Positions 1-5,925 are shown, counted from the first letter of the stretch. The stretch: 9,428 bases of DNA from Thermococcus sp. (GCF_027066465.1 NZ_JAMONU010000120.1:1-9428), one strand, 5' to 3'. Translations and numbers: made by a program. Notes: generated by a model not told the origin, from the letters alone.

Positions 1-471
1 CTTCCTCCAGTTGGCCTTTTCGAAGTCTATGATGTAAACGTCATCACCGACGATGATGTGCTTGCCCCCCTGCATCTGGCCGTGGTCGAGGTAAAGCCTG
101 TCGAGTAAGGCAGTTTTCTCGGCTATTCCGAAGAGGTGGCGCTTTTCAAGGTCGGCGTAGAGAACTGGCTCACCGTCGGCGAACTCCCTGACGAGATACG
201 GAAGACCCTCAAAGGCTCCCGTGAAAAGCAGGGGCGGGGCTATTCCGAAGGGTTCTATAGCCCTCAGTATTTCCGCCTCCTTCTCGAAGTTGTTCCTCGG
301 AGAATCCGGTCTCTGGAGCTTCACAACGACCTTTTTTCCGTTCAGCTCGCCGAGGAAGACGAGGCTCGTAGTGCCTTTGGAGAACGGCCTAACCCCATCA
401 AAACCAAGCTCCCTCAGGTGGTTCAAAAAGCGCTCCAGCTTTCTGCTGCCTAAAACGTTCTCGAACGTCAT
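1..471 (-). CDS. Predicted Ser/Thr protein kinase (COG2112-like), 3' end outside window
   Basis: This is the N-terminal 157 residues of a gene that starts at ATG 471 and runs off the left edge. It looks like a small archaeal protein kinase. A glycine-rich loop is visible around residues 33-41 (GTTSLVFLG), then VVVK with the putative ATP-binding Lys51, and an acidic alpha-C helix (Glu65/Glu67). DHGQMQGGKH at 129-138 occupies the catalytic-loop position, and IIDFEKA at 147-153 corresponds to the DFG motif with Asp149. The loop has HGQ where most kinases have HRD/HGD, so the catalytic Asp is not obvious. I recall similar loops in this archaeal family, but that is from memory. The substrate is unknown. 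The gene has no Shine-Dalgarno sequence and a TATA box only about 30 nt upstream, so the mRNA may be leaderless. It is divergent from the RAM-domain gene at 521. Kinase fold: fairly sure; activity: less so. Confidence 0.8.
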   Translation of the reverse strand, partial: MTFENVLGSRKLERFLNHLRELGFDGVRPFSKGTTSLVFLGELNGKKVVVKLQRPDSPRNNFEKEAEILRAIEPFGIAPPLLFTGAFEGLPYLVREFADGEPVLYADLEKRHLFGIAEKTALLDRLYLDHGQMQGGKHIIVGDDVYIIDFEKANWRK

Positions 472-482
472 ACTCGATAAAC

Positions 483-490
483 TTAAATAG
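483..490 (+). promoter_or_regulatory. TATA box for the RAM-domain gene
   Basis: TTAAATAG is centred near 486, with an A-rich BRE-like stretch before it. The expected transcription start is near 512. That leaves a leader of about 10 nt holding the GGTGG ribosome-binding site (511-515) before the ATG at 521. Confidence 0.55.
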
Positions 491-497
491 GTCGCCG

Positions 498-505
498 ATT
501 AAATA
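498..505 (-). promoter_or_regulatory. TATA box for the kinase gene
   Basis: On the minus strand the sequence reads GTATTTAATC across 497-506. The core is centred about 30 nt upstream of the ATG at 471, which predicts transcription starting within a few nucleotides of the start codon. This fits the absence of an SD sequence. It lies downstream of the opposing TATA box at 483-490, so the two promoters interlock. Confidence 0.5.
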
Positions 506-520
506 CTTTCGGTGGTAGCC

Positions 521-748
521 ATGGTGACGGCCTTTATTCTGATGGTTACGGCCGCTGGAAAAGAGAGGGAAGTCATGGAGAAGCTTCTCGCCATGCCCGA
601 GGTTAAGGAAGCCTACGTGGTTTACGGTGAATACGACCTCGTGGTTAAAGTCGAGACGGACACGCTCAAGGACCTCGACCAGTTCATAACGGAGAAGATA
701 AGACGCATGCCGGAAATCCAGATGACATCGACGATGATAGCCATCTGA
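521..748 (+). CDS. Stand-alone Lrp/AsnC ligand-binding (RAM) domain protein
   Basis: This 75-residue protein consists of a single RAM (Lrp/AsnC effector-binding) domain with no helix-turn-helix. The predicted order is beta-alpha-beta-beta-alpha-beta: strand 3-10, helix 14-24 (REVMEKLLAM), strands 28-35 and 39-45, helix 49-63, and strand 66-75. The turn motif GEYD at 36-39 is typical of the family. Such proteins form dimers or higher oligomers that bind amino acids or other small effectors at the interfaces; some may co-assemble with full-length Lrp-type regulators. The ATG at 521 is preferred over the in-frame GTG at 512 because GGTGG (511-515) sits at the right distance. Its partner and ligand cannot be told from the sequence. 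It is divergent from the kinase and convergent with the DUF47 gene. Confidence 0.85.
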   Translation: MVTAFILMVTAAGKEREVMEKLLAMPEVKEAYVVYGEYDLVVKVETDTLKDLDQFITEKIRRMPEIQMTSTMIAI

Positions 749-789
749 CCCTCTCGTTCTTCCGTTATTTCAAAAAAGAAAGAGGGTCA
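746..789. terminator. Shared convergent terminator region with inverted repeat
   Basis: TGACCCTCT (746-754) and AGAGGGTCA (781-789) form a perfect 9-bp inverted repeat around a 26-nt spacer. The left arm begins with the TGA stop of the RAM gene and the right arm ends with the complement of the TGA stop of the DUF47 gene. The spacer holds an A6 run (772-777) that is a T-run on the minus strand. Archaeal termination depends mainly on T-rich tracts, so the T-run probably ends the DUF47 transcript; whether the hairpin contributes is unknown. Confidence 0.5.
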
Positions 790-1461
790 CTTGTTCATCA
801 TCAGTCTTATCCTCTCGGCAGCGTCCTTTGCCTTGTCAGAGATGTTGCTGAGGGTTCTGGCGACGTTCAGTATGTATGTCCCGGTTCCCCAGTCAAACCT
901 CTCGGCGTTTTCAAAGACGAGCCTCATGAGCTGAGTGTCGAGTTCGTCTATTACCTTCTCAACGTCTTCAATGGCCCGGATAAGCTCGTATTCCCTATTG
1001 ATTTCCCTTTCGGCAAACCCGCTTTCTATAACCCGGTCCATCTGAACTATCGCCTCGTGGAGGAGCTTTGCGGCCTTTATGCTCTCCGTTCCCATCCTGA
1101 GGATGACATCCTTGATTTCCTTTGGAACTCCGTCGGGCTTTCCCACGAGCAACCACTTGGCGGTGTCCTCGGCCGAATCGGCCACCTTATCCTGCATGTG
1201 AAGGTAAATGAGGACGTCCTCGCGCGAAACCGCCATCATGAGCTTCGAGCTGAGGGAATCCCTGATTTCCTCCTTTATCCTGTCGGCTATGTCTTCGAGC
1301 CTGTCAACCTCAACCGCGAGGTCCCTCATCTCACCGTAGTTCCCGTTGTACCATGCGTTCAGGGCCTTCTCAAGCGTCTCAACGGTTTCAAAAACAACTT
1401 CCGAGTGCTTTATCAGGGGCTTGAAGGGGCTTTTCGCAAAGAGCTTCATCCACACCTGCAT
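787..1461 (-). CDS. DUF47/PhoU-like protein partner of PiT phosphate permease
   Basis: This 224-residue, almost entirely helical cytoplasmic protein belongs to the DUF47 (PhoU-like, TIGR00153-type) family. Acidic metal-binding-style motifs appear in two repeats: EVDRLEDIADRIKEEI at 51-66, and ED-rich helices at 165-175 (EDVEKVIDELD) followed by NISDKAKDAAERI at 206-218. In bacteria and archaea the family is encoded beside PiT permeases and is thought to regulate phosphate uptake; PhoU proteins bind metal clusters through such motifs. The ATG at 1461 is chosen because GGGGTGAT (1466-1473) lies 4 nt upstream and overlaps the stop of the PiT gene, giving a 4-bp gap and likely translational coupling. 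An in-frame extension to 1506 would overlap PiT by 41 bp and adds a Tyr/Arg-rich stretch that looks non-native. Family assignment is confident; direct regulation of PiT is inferred. Confidence 0.9.
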   Translation of the reverse strand: MQVWMKLFAKSPFKPLIKHSEVVFETVETLEKALNAWYNGNYGEMRDLAVEVDRLEDIADRIKEEIRDSLSSKLMMAVSREDVLIYLHMQDKVADSAEDTAKWLLVGKPDGVPKEIKDVILRMGTESIKAAKLLHEAIVQMDRVIESGFAEREINREYELIRAIEDVEKVIDELDTQLMRLVFENAERFDWGTGTYILNVARTLSNISDKAKDAAERIRLMMNK

Positions 1462-1465
1462 GGAA

Positions 1466-2680
1466 TCACCCCGCAAGGAATAGTATCGCCTTGAATATGA
1501 CCGCACTTATCGCGGCCGCAACCGGAACCGTCACGAACCATGAGATTATTATGTCCTTCAGGATTGAAGTGTTTATCGCCTTTATTCCCCTCGCCAGACC
1601 GACGCCAACGACGGCTCCAACGACGGTGTGCGTCGTCGAGATTGGCATCCCAAGCCAGCTGGCAACGAGTATAACTGTGGCGGCGGAGAAGTCTATTGAG
1701 AAGCCCCTAGTGTTAGTCAGTTCGGTAATCTTCTTCCCCACTGTCTCCATGACCCTGTAGCCGTACATGAATATGCCGACCGCTATTCCCAGACCGCCCA
1801 TCGCGAGAATCCACTTCGGCACGGGAACTTTTATGCCGCTCAGCCCCATCGTTATGACGGCGTAAGCCGCAGCAACCGGGCCGACGGCGTTGGCAACGTC
1901 GTTTGAACCGTGGGCGAGGGCCACGTAGGCTGAAGTAACCACCTGAACCTTACGGAAGATGCTCTCGACGCCTATGTACGGGTCGCTGGGCTTGAAGTGG
2001 AGCCTTATGAGGAGGTAGCTTATCCCGAAGATGGCAATTCCGGTTGGAACACCGCATACCAGAACACCGTAGAAGAGGTTTTTTCCGTGGAGAACCTTGA
2101 TGTAAAACATAGTCCCTATAACAACGAACGCCAGCCCAATCCAGAAGGGTGCCCAGCGGCGGGCGCTCTTTACCGGGTCGGAGCGCGTCAGTATTGAGAG
2201 CCTGACTGCTTTGAACACGAAGAAAGCGACGATTGCGCCGAATATCGGCGAGAGAATCCAGCTCAGAACGACCTGGGCGAGCTTGCCCCAGTCCACTATG
2301 CCGGTTCCAGCGTAAACTAGACCGTAGCCAACTATCCCCCCAATTATTGAGTGGGTCGTCGAAACTGGCAGACCGTTGTAGGTGGCGAAGATGAGCCAGA
2401 TGCTCGCCGCTAGGAGCGCCGCTAGTGAGCCGTAAACGATAATCCAGGGGTTCGAAATCATGTTCTGGTGGAGAATTCCCTTCCTTATAGTTTCGGTCAC
2501 GCTCTTACCGAAGAAGTAGGCCCCCGTGAAGTTCATAAGCCCGGCTATAACCGCCGCCTGCCGGGGGGTTATCGCCTTCGCACCGACCGCCGTCCCCATC
2601 GAGTTGGCGACGTCGTTTGCACCTATGTTCCACGCCATCCAGAAGCCCAAGATTATAGTGGCCACAAGCCAGACGTCCAT
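1466..2680 (-). CDS. PiT-family inorganic phosphate permease
   Basis: This is a 404-residue polytopic membrane transporter of the PiT (Pho-4/PF01384) family, which imports phosphate by cation symport. It shows the inverted-repeat design of the family. The first half has GANDVANSMGTAVG at 20-33 and PVSTTHS at 105-111; the second half has GSNDVANAVGP at 258-268 and PISTTHT at 346-352. These paired GxNDVAN and STTHS/T signatures line the transport site. About ten or more hydrophobic segments are visible, with a central hydrophilic stretch near 165-180. Length is normal for short archaeal PiT proteins. The ATG at 2680 is preferred because GGTGGTGATA (2681-2690) directly precedes it. An ATG at 2722 would add 14 residues and has no SD, but could be used on a near-leaderless transcript. 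The next gene downstream is DUF47, 4 bp away, so the two form an operon. Substrate is assigned from family and neighbour. Confidence 0.93.
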   Translation of the reverse strand: MDVWLVATIILGFWMAWNIGANDVANSMGTAVGAKAITPRQAAVIAGLMNFTGAYFFGKSVTETIRKGILHQNMISNPWIIVYGSLAALLAASIWLIFATYNGLPVSTTHSIIGGIVGYGLVYAGTGIVDWGKLAQVVLSWILSPIFGAIVAFFVFKAVRLSILTRSDPVKSARRWAPFWIGLAFVVIGTMFYIKVLHGKNLFYGVLVCGVPTGIAIFGISYLLIRLHFKPSDPYIGVESIFRKVQVVTSAYVALAHGSNDVANAVGPVAAAYAVITMGLSGIKVPVPKWILAMGGLGIAVGIFMYGYRVMETVGKKITELTNTRGFSIDFSAATVILVASWLGMPISTTHTVVGAVVGVGLARGIKAINTSILKDIIISWFVTVPVAAAISAVIFKAILFLAG

Positions 2681-2732
2681 TATCACCACCGCTACCCACT
2701 GAGGAACATCAAATAAATACATTGCCGCAGTA

Positions 2733-2762
2733 GAATATAGCTCGCTAAAAATCTCTATATAG
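2733..2762 (-). promoter_or_regulatory. Candidate TATA boxes for the PiT-DUF47 operon
   Basis: Two minus-strand candidates are present: CTATATAG (2755-2762) and CTATATTC (2733-2740). The nearer one predicts a start near 2710 and a 30-nt leader to the ATG at 2680. The farther one predicts a start near 2732, which would give either a 52-nt leader to 2680 or a 10-nt leader to the ATG at 2722. The choice of promoter therefore bears on the choice of start codon. Confidence 0.5.
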
Positions 2763-2766
2763 GCAC

Positions 2767-2787
2767 AAATAGAATAAAGAGAAGACT
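2767..2787 (-). terminator. T-rich terminator after the metallophosphoesterase gene
   Basis: Right after the TGA stop (2788-2790) the minus strand reads through several T runs (CTTCTCTTTATTCTATTTG), with no strong hairpin. This matches archaeal T-tract termination and would separate the phosphoesterase transcript from the PiT operon that starts just below it. Confidence 0.45.
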
Positions 2788-4428
2788 TCAGGGAGAAACT
2801 TTAACCACTTTTATGGCAATCCTTCCGCCGGGCTCCATCGTCAGGATTACATAGTGGTAGAAGCCGCCCTCGTCCGGCGGGGCGTAGAGCGGGGCACCTC
2901 CTCCGCCGGTTATTATGAAGTGAACGCCGTCGTAGGTTCCGTTCCAGTAGAGGTGTATGTGGCTGAAGATTCCGAAGGCATCGTACTCCCTCATGAGCTT
3001 GAGAAGTTCCTTGGCGCTGGCCTCGCTCATCGCGTGGTCGTCTCCGCCGGGCCTCGGGTCGTAGGGAGGTGCGTGCATTATTATGACCGGCTTCTCTCCG
3101 CGAGCTTTGGCAATCTCAAGCTGCTTCCTGAGCCAAGCAAACTGCTCATCGGTCAGGCTGTAGTCGTGCATAACGTCGTTCGCGAATATGTAGCGGTAGC
3201 CCCCGAGGCTGAAGGCGTAGTCGGTCGGCCCGAAGAGGTAGTGGAAGATGTTTATTCCCTCCCCCTGGTACTCGTGGTTGCCCGCCGCTATGAATACCGG
3301 CTTGTTCCAGTGCCAGACCTCCATCAGGTTGGCCCACTGGTAGATTGTGCCAGAGTAAACGAGGTCGCCACCGTCTATGACGAATGCCCCGTCCTCTTTG
3401 TTGATGTCATCCATTATCTTGAGGAAAACTTCGGGCGGTTGGTCGCCGCTGGGCGGCCTGTGGTCGCCGAAGGCCAAGACGCGGTACTCGCTTACGTTCT
3501 TGGCCACTATCGAGAAGCTCGGCTCCCTCGTCGTAAGCTCAACGGTTGTGTTGCCGATGATTTTGGCACCCCTCGGCAGGACAAGAAGCTTTGGATTGAC
3601 GTTCTCGATTACGTATTTGAGGGTAACGTTCCTCGGGTTCTCGATTTTTACGGTAACGTTGAAGCCGAGCGCCCTTATGTAGACGGTAGTGCCGTTGACG
3701 AGCCTTATAACGCCCCCGGTAACGGTAACGTTCTCACCCTTAACCACGCGCCAGTAGTAGTTGAAGTGCTCCATCATTCCGAGCTGGTAGAGCTGGTAGT
3801 GTTCGTCATCATCCGGGATTCCGTTGAGGTTTACGTCTCCTATCTCCTGGACGACCTCACCCTCGAACGCTCCAACGCGCAGAACTGCCCTGAAGTCCGG
3901 CTTGAGCTTGCCCTCCTTGACCTCCTTCAGAAAGTAGAGGGCCGCGCCGACACCGGCCTTACTCGTTCCCGTAACAACCATCGTCGAGCCGTTGTCCGTG
4001 TTGAATATTGAGATTGTTCCAAGCCACGGGCCAACGTAGTGGATTCCGTAGCGGTAGGCGACGTAGCCGAAGGGTTCTATTTTGGTCACGTGAACGGGCT
4101 TGCCGAAGAGGACGTCGTGGGAATCCTTAGGCGAGAGAACGGCTATTCCCTTTCCGCGGTAGTCCGAGAAGGGGAGGACCTTGGCGTTCGGGAAGTAGTG
4201 CTTTACAAGGCCCTCGTAGCCGGCACTCACGTAAAAGGTCTCGTTGAAGATTTCACTCCAGTTGCCTATCACAGACCCCTGGGGGTATTTTCCAAAGTCT
4301 ATACCCACGGTAGACGTTGAGGTTGCCGGGGAAGTGGAACTTGAAGCTGTCGGTGCACCGGAGCCTCCGATGCAACCAGCCGAGACAACCACCAGCACGA
4401 GGAGAACCATTGCTGCAGACCGTCTCAT
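2788..4428 (-). CDS. Secreted lipoprotein metallophosphoesterase with EF-hand loop
   Basis: This 546-residue protein has a signal peptide (MRRS, then hydrophobic 7-17) ending in a lipobox VSAGC, so Cys19 is the probable lipid anchor. A Ser/Thr/Pro linker (about 23-40) follows, typical of archaeal surface lipoproteins. Residues 45-190 form a domain I do not recognise. A canonical EF-hand/dockerin-type calcium loop, DVNLNGIPDDDE, lies at 198-209. A beta-rich region rich in N-glycosylation sequons (about 232-315) precedes a calcineurin-like phosphoesterase domain (about 316-545). Its motifs are GDHR 321-324, GGD 353-355, GNHE 383-386, H452 and HIH 490-492. The first motif is D-x-R rather than D-x-H. 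The ATG at 4428 has GGTGG five bases upstream. Hydrolysis of phosphoesters outside the cell is inferred; substrate is unknown. The gene lies upstream of PiT-DUF47 in the same direction and is divergent from the cupin gene. Confidence 0.88.
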   Translation of the reverse strand: MRRSAAMVLLVLVVVSAGCIGGSGAPTASSSTSPATSTSTVGIDFGKYPQGSVIGNWSEIFNETFYVSAGYEGLVKHYFPNAKVLPFSDYRGKGIAVLSPKDSHDVLFGKPVHVTKIEPFGYVAYRYGIHYVGPWLGTISIFNTDNGSTMVVTGTSKAGVGAALYFLKEVKEGKLKPDFRAVLRVGAFEGEVVQEIGDVNLNGIPDDDEHYQLYQLGMMEHFNYYWRVVKGENVTVTGGVIRLVNGTTVYIRALGFNVTVKIENPRNVTLKYVIENVNPKLLVLPRGAKIIGNTTVELTTREPSFSIVAKNVSEYRVLAFGDHRPPSGDQPPEVFLKIMDDINKEDGAFVIDGGDLVYSGTIYQWANLMEVWHWNKPVFIAAGNHEYQGEGINIFHYLFGPTDYAFSLGGYRYIFANDVMHDYSLTDEQFAWLRKQLEIAKARGEKPVIIMHAPPYDPRPGGDDHAMSEASAKELLKLMREYDAFGIFSHIHLYWNGTYDGVHFIITGGGGAPLYAPPDEGGFYHYVILTMEPGGRIAIKVVKVSP

Positions 4429-4460
4429 GGACTTCCACCCTACTACCTTCGGTCAGACCC

Positions 4461-4467
4461 TTTAAAG
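4461..4467 (-). promoter_or_regulatory. TATA box for the metallophosphoesterase gene
   Basis: The minus-strand CTTTAAA is centred at 4464, about 36 nt upstream of the ATG at 4428. This predicts a leader of about 10 nt containing the GGTGG ribosome-binding site. It is back to back with the cupin TATA box at 4482-4489. Confidence 0.5.
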
Positions 4468-4481
4468 CCCTTCCGGGAAGG

Positions 4482-4489
4482 TTTAAATA
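4482..4489 (+). promoter_or_regulatory. TATA box for the cupin gene
   Basis: TTTAAATA, preceded by a G/A-rich BRE-like stretch, is centred near 4485. It predicts transcription starting near 4511, just at the GGTGAT ribosome-binding site (4511-4516), with the ATG at 4520. This is a short-leader promoter typical of the order. Confidence 0.6.
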
Positions 4490-4519
4490 GAACACCGAGA
4501 AGGAAATCTTGGTGATACC

Positions 4520-4876
4520 ATGTTCGTGGGACATTACAAGGACGTCCCGGAGAAGGACACCGGTTTTGAGGGAGTAACCATAAGATGGCTCGTTTCTCCA
4601 AAGATTGGCGCCAAGAACTTCGCGATGCGCTACTTCGTCATGAAGAAGGGCGCCGAGATTCCGATACACCAGCACGACTGGGAGCACGAGATTTTCATCA
4701 TGAAGGGCGAGGGAATAATAACCAACGGAAAGGAGGAGCATCACGTTAAAGCTGGAAACTTCCTCTACGTCCCGCCCAACGAACCACACGGCTACAAGGC
4801 CTTGAGCGACACCTTTGAGTTCCTCTGCCTCATTCCGGCCAAGAAAGAAGCTATCCCAGAGGAGGAGTGGGCTTAA
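4520..4876 (+). CDS. Single-domain cupin protein
   Basis: This 118-residue small beta-barrel has both cupin motifs. Motif 1 is Gly44-x5-His50-x-His52-x4-Glu57; motif 2 is Gly79-x5-Pro85 running to His90 (GNFLYVPPNEPHGY). His50, His52, Glu57 and His90 are the expected metal ligands, so it probably binds Fe, Mn, Zn or Ni. Cupins of this size range over isomerases, dioxygenases and sensory proteins, and nothing here fixes the reaction. There is no signal peptide, so it should be cytoplasmic. Its own promoter and GGTGAT ribosome-binding site are close upstream. Its stop codon overlaps the stop of the convergent signal peptidase gene in the tetranucleotide TTAA. Family is sure; function unknown. 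Confidence 0.9.
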   Translation: MFVGHYKDVPEKDTGFEGVTIRWLVSPKIGAKNFAMRYFVMKKGAEIPIHQHDWEHEIFIMKGEGIITNGKEEHHVKAGNFLYVPPNEPHGYKALSDTFEFLCLIPAKKEAIPEEEWA

Positions 4877-5454
4877 ACCTCTTTTCTCTTCCTGTAGTGA
4901 TGAACCTTGGCCTTTTTCCTTCTCATGCGGAGAAGCTCGGGCTTCCTCGCCTTTGAGAGAAGCGGATAGGGCTCGAGGAGTTCAAGGGCGAGGTCGTAGG
5001 CAAGGCTACCGATTATGAACAGAAAAATTATGAGCACTATCAGGGGCGTGTAGTACCAGACCTTTCCTATGTGGGGTATAACGAGCACAACCTCTCCGAT
5101 AACCTGATTTGGGTAGACCCTCCATGGGTCGGTGTATTTCCTGTTGTCTCCCTTGGTGATAAAGTAAAGCCTGCCCTCCCGGTCATGACCAATGGCAACT
5201 ATTCTGTGGGTTATTCTGTACGTTGCACCCCCTATGTGAATCTGATAGAGAATTATGTCCCCGACGTGAAGCTTGTAGGGGTCAACGGGCTTTACTACAA
5301 CGAGGTCACCGGGGTTTATCGTTGGTTGCATAGAGTTGGTCAGAATAACAACGTACTGAAAGCCGAAGACGAAGTGGAGAACTACCACGATGATTACAAA
5401 AGCCAGAAAGAAGTATGTTAAAAAAGAAAAAACAACGTTTTCAATTCTCTTCAT
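4873..5454 (-). CDS. Signal peptidase I, archaeal/ER type (S26B)
   Basis: This 193-residue membrane protease should remove signal peptides from exported proteins. It has an N-terminal membrane segment (about 9-31), then the catalytic serine in TNSMQP (Ser41), His83 in ITHRIV, and Asp103 in ITKGDN. A Ser-His-Asp arrangement is the mark of the Sec11/SipW-like S26B group, unlike the Ser-Lys bacterial enzymes. A second membrane segment (134-156) leads to a cytoplasmic tail ending in a strongly basic stretch (177-192). The ATG at 5454 has GGGAGG (5461-5466) six bases upstream. The gene starts 15 bp after the secreted-protein gene (5470-5925) and is surely co-transcribed with it. It may be a dedicated processing enzyme for that protein, as SipW is for TasA; it could also be the general signal peptidase. 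Family assignment is confident. Confidence 0.92.
   Translation of the reverse strand: MKRIENVVFSFLTYFFLAFVIIVVVLHFVFGFQYVVILTNSMQPTINPGDLVVVKPVDPYKLHVGDIILYQIHIGGATYRITHRIVAIGHDREGRLYFITKGDNRKYTDPWRVYPNQVIGEVVLVIPHIGKVWYYTPLIVLIIFLFIIGSLAYDLALELLEPYPLLSKARKPELLRMRRKKAKVHHYRKRKEV
4877..4898 (+). terminator. T-rich terminator of cupin gene inside the convergent CDS
   Basis: The cupin stop is followed at once by CCTCTTTTCTCTTCCTG, a T/C tract suited to archaeal termination. It lies within the 3' end of the signal peptidase gene, where its complement encodes the basic KRKEV tail. Confidence 0.4.
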
Positions 5455-5469
5455 TCAGAGCCTCCCACT

Positions 5470-5925
5470 TTACTGCCTCGGACCGACGTAAACTACCTTG
5501 ACTTCCGTTGCGTTGAACTTCTGGACATCTATCGGGAATGGAACCGTAGCACCGCTGGTAACGTTAACGAGCTGAACGTCCGCACTACTGTTTCCAATTA
5601 GTATGGTGGTCTTCGAGGTTATCTTGGAGAAGTTTATGGTTGCAATGTAACCAAGCTTTCCATTGTCGTAGAACTTAACGTAAAGCGCTCCGGCGCCGGG
5701 ATTAGTATTAACGGTAACACTGATGTTGTTCAAGATGTCAGGGTTGTTCTTGTTGAGGTTCCAGTCAACGGAAACTGTTCCTATTGGAGTTGTGATAGTA
5801 TTACTACCTGCCCCAATCTCCTGGACAGTTACTTTGATTACTGGAACGGCCAAGGCGGCTCCGACTATCGCCAGCACAAGGGCGAGGGCCAGCGGTATTA
5901 TCCTCCTCTTGGTTTTACTCCTCAT
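5470..5925 (-). CDS. Small secreted beta-rich protein; possible TasA/bundling-pilus-like fibre subunit
   Basis: This 151-residue protein has a clear signal peptide: basic MRSKTKRR, a hydrophobic core at 9-23, and the cleavage motif Ala24-Leu-Ala26 before VPVIKV. The mature part (about 125 residues) has no Cys and no membrane anchor. It alternates hydrophobic and polar residues as a beta sandwich would. N-glycosylation sequons occur at Asn67, 98, 112, 121 and 138. The ATG at 5925 has an excellent GGGTGGTG (5930-5937) four bases upstream, suggesting strong translation. The S26B signal peptidase gene follows after 15 bp. This pairing resembles bacterial sipW-tasA and the archaeal bundling-pilus loci, whose subunits polymerise by donating an N-terminal strand. 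No sequence family is recognised with certainty (a TasA/camelysin-like or DUF1102-like group is possible), so the fibre role is inferred from context, size and signal peptide. It could instead be a soluble surface protein. Confidence 0.82.
   Translation of the reverse strand: MRSKTKRRIIPLALALVLAIVGAALAVPVIKVTVQEIGAGSNTITTPIGTVSVDWNLNKNNPDILNNISVTVNTNPGAGALYVKFYDNGKLGYIATINFSKITSKTTILIGNSSADVQLVNVTSGATVPFPIDVQKFNATEVKVVYVGPRQ

Noticed and set aside
136..453. Open frame on the plus strand opposite the kinase
   Set aside because: The minus-strand frame carries kinase motifs and is open to the window edge; the plus frame has none and no ribosome-binding site.
1057..1494. A 145-codon plus-strand frame opposite the DUF47 gene
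   Set aside because: It is a shadow of a confidently assigned gene; the His/Leu-rich product has no family likeness.
2854..4011. A 385-codon open frame on the plus strand opposite the metallophosphoesterase
   Set aside because: It is fully antisense to a gene with clear motifs. Its Val/Arg-rich product has no recognisable domain; it arises from strong third-position bias in the real gene.
4253..4789. A 178-codon minus-strand frame spanning the cupin gene and the cupin-phosphoesterase promoter gap
   Set aside because: It runs antisense through the cupin gene and across two well-formed divergent promoters.
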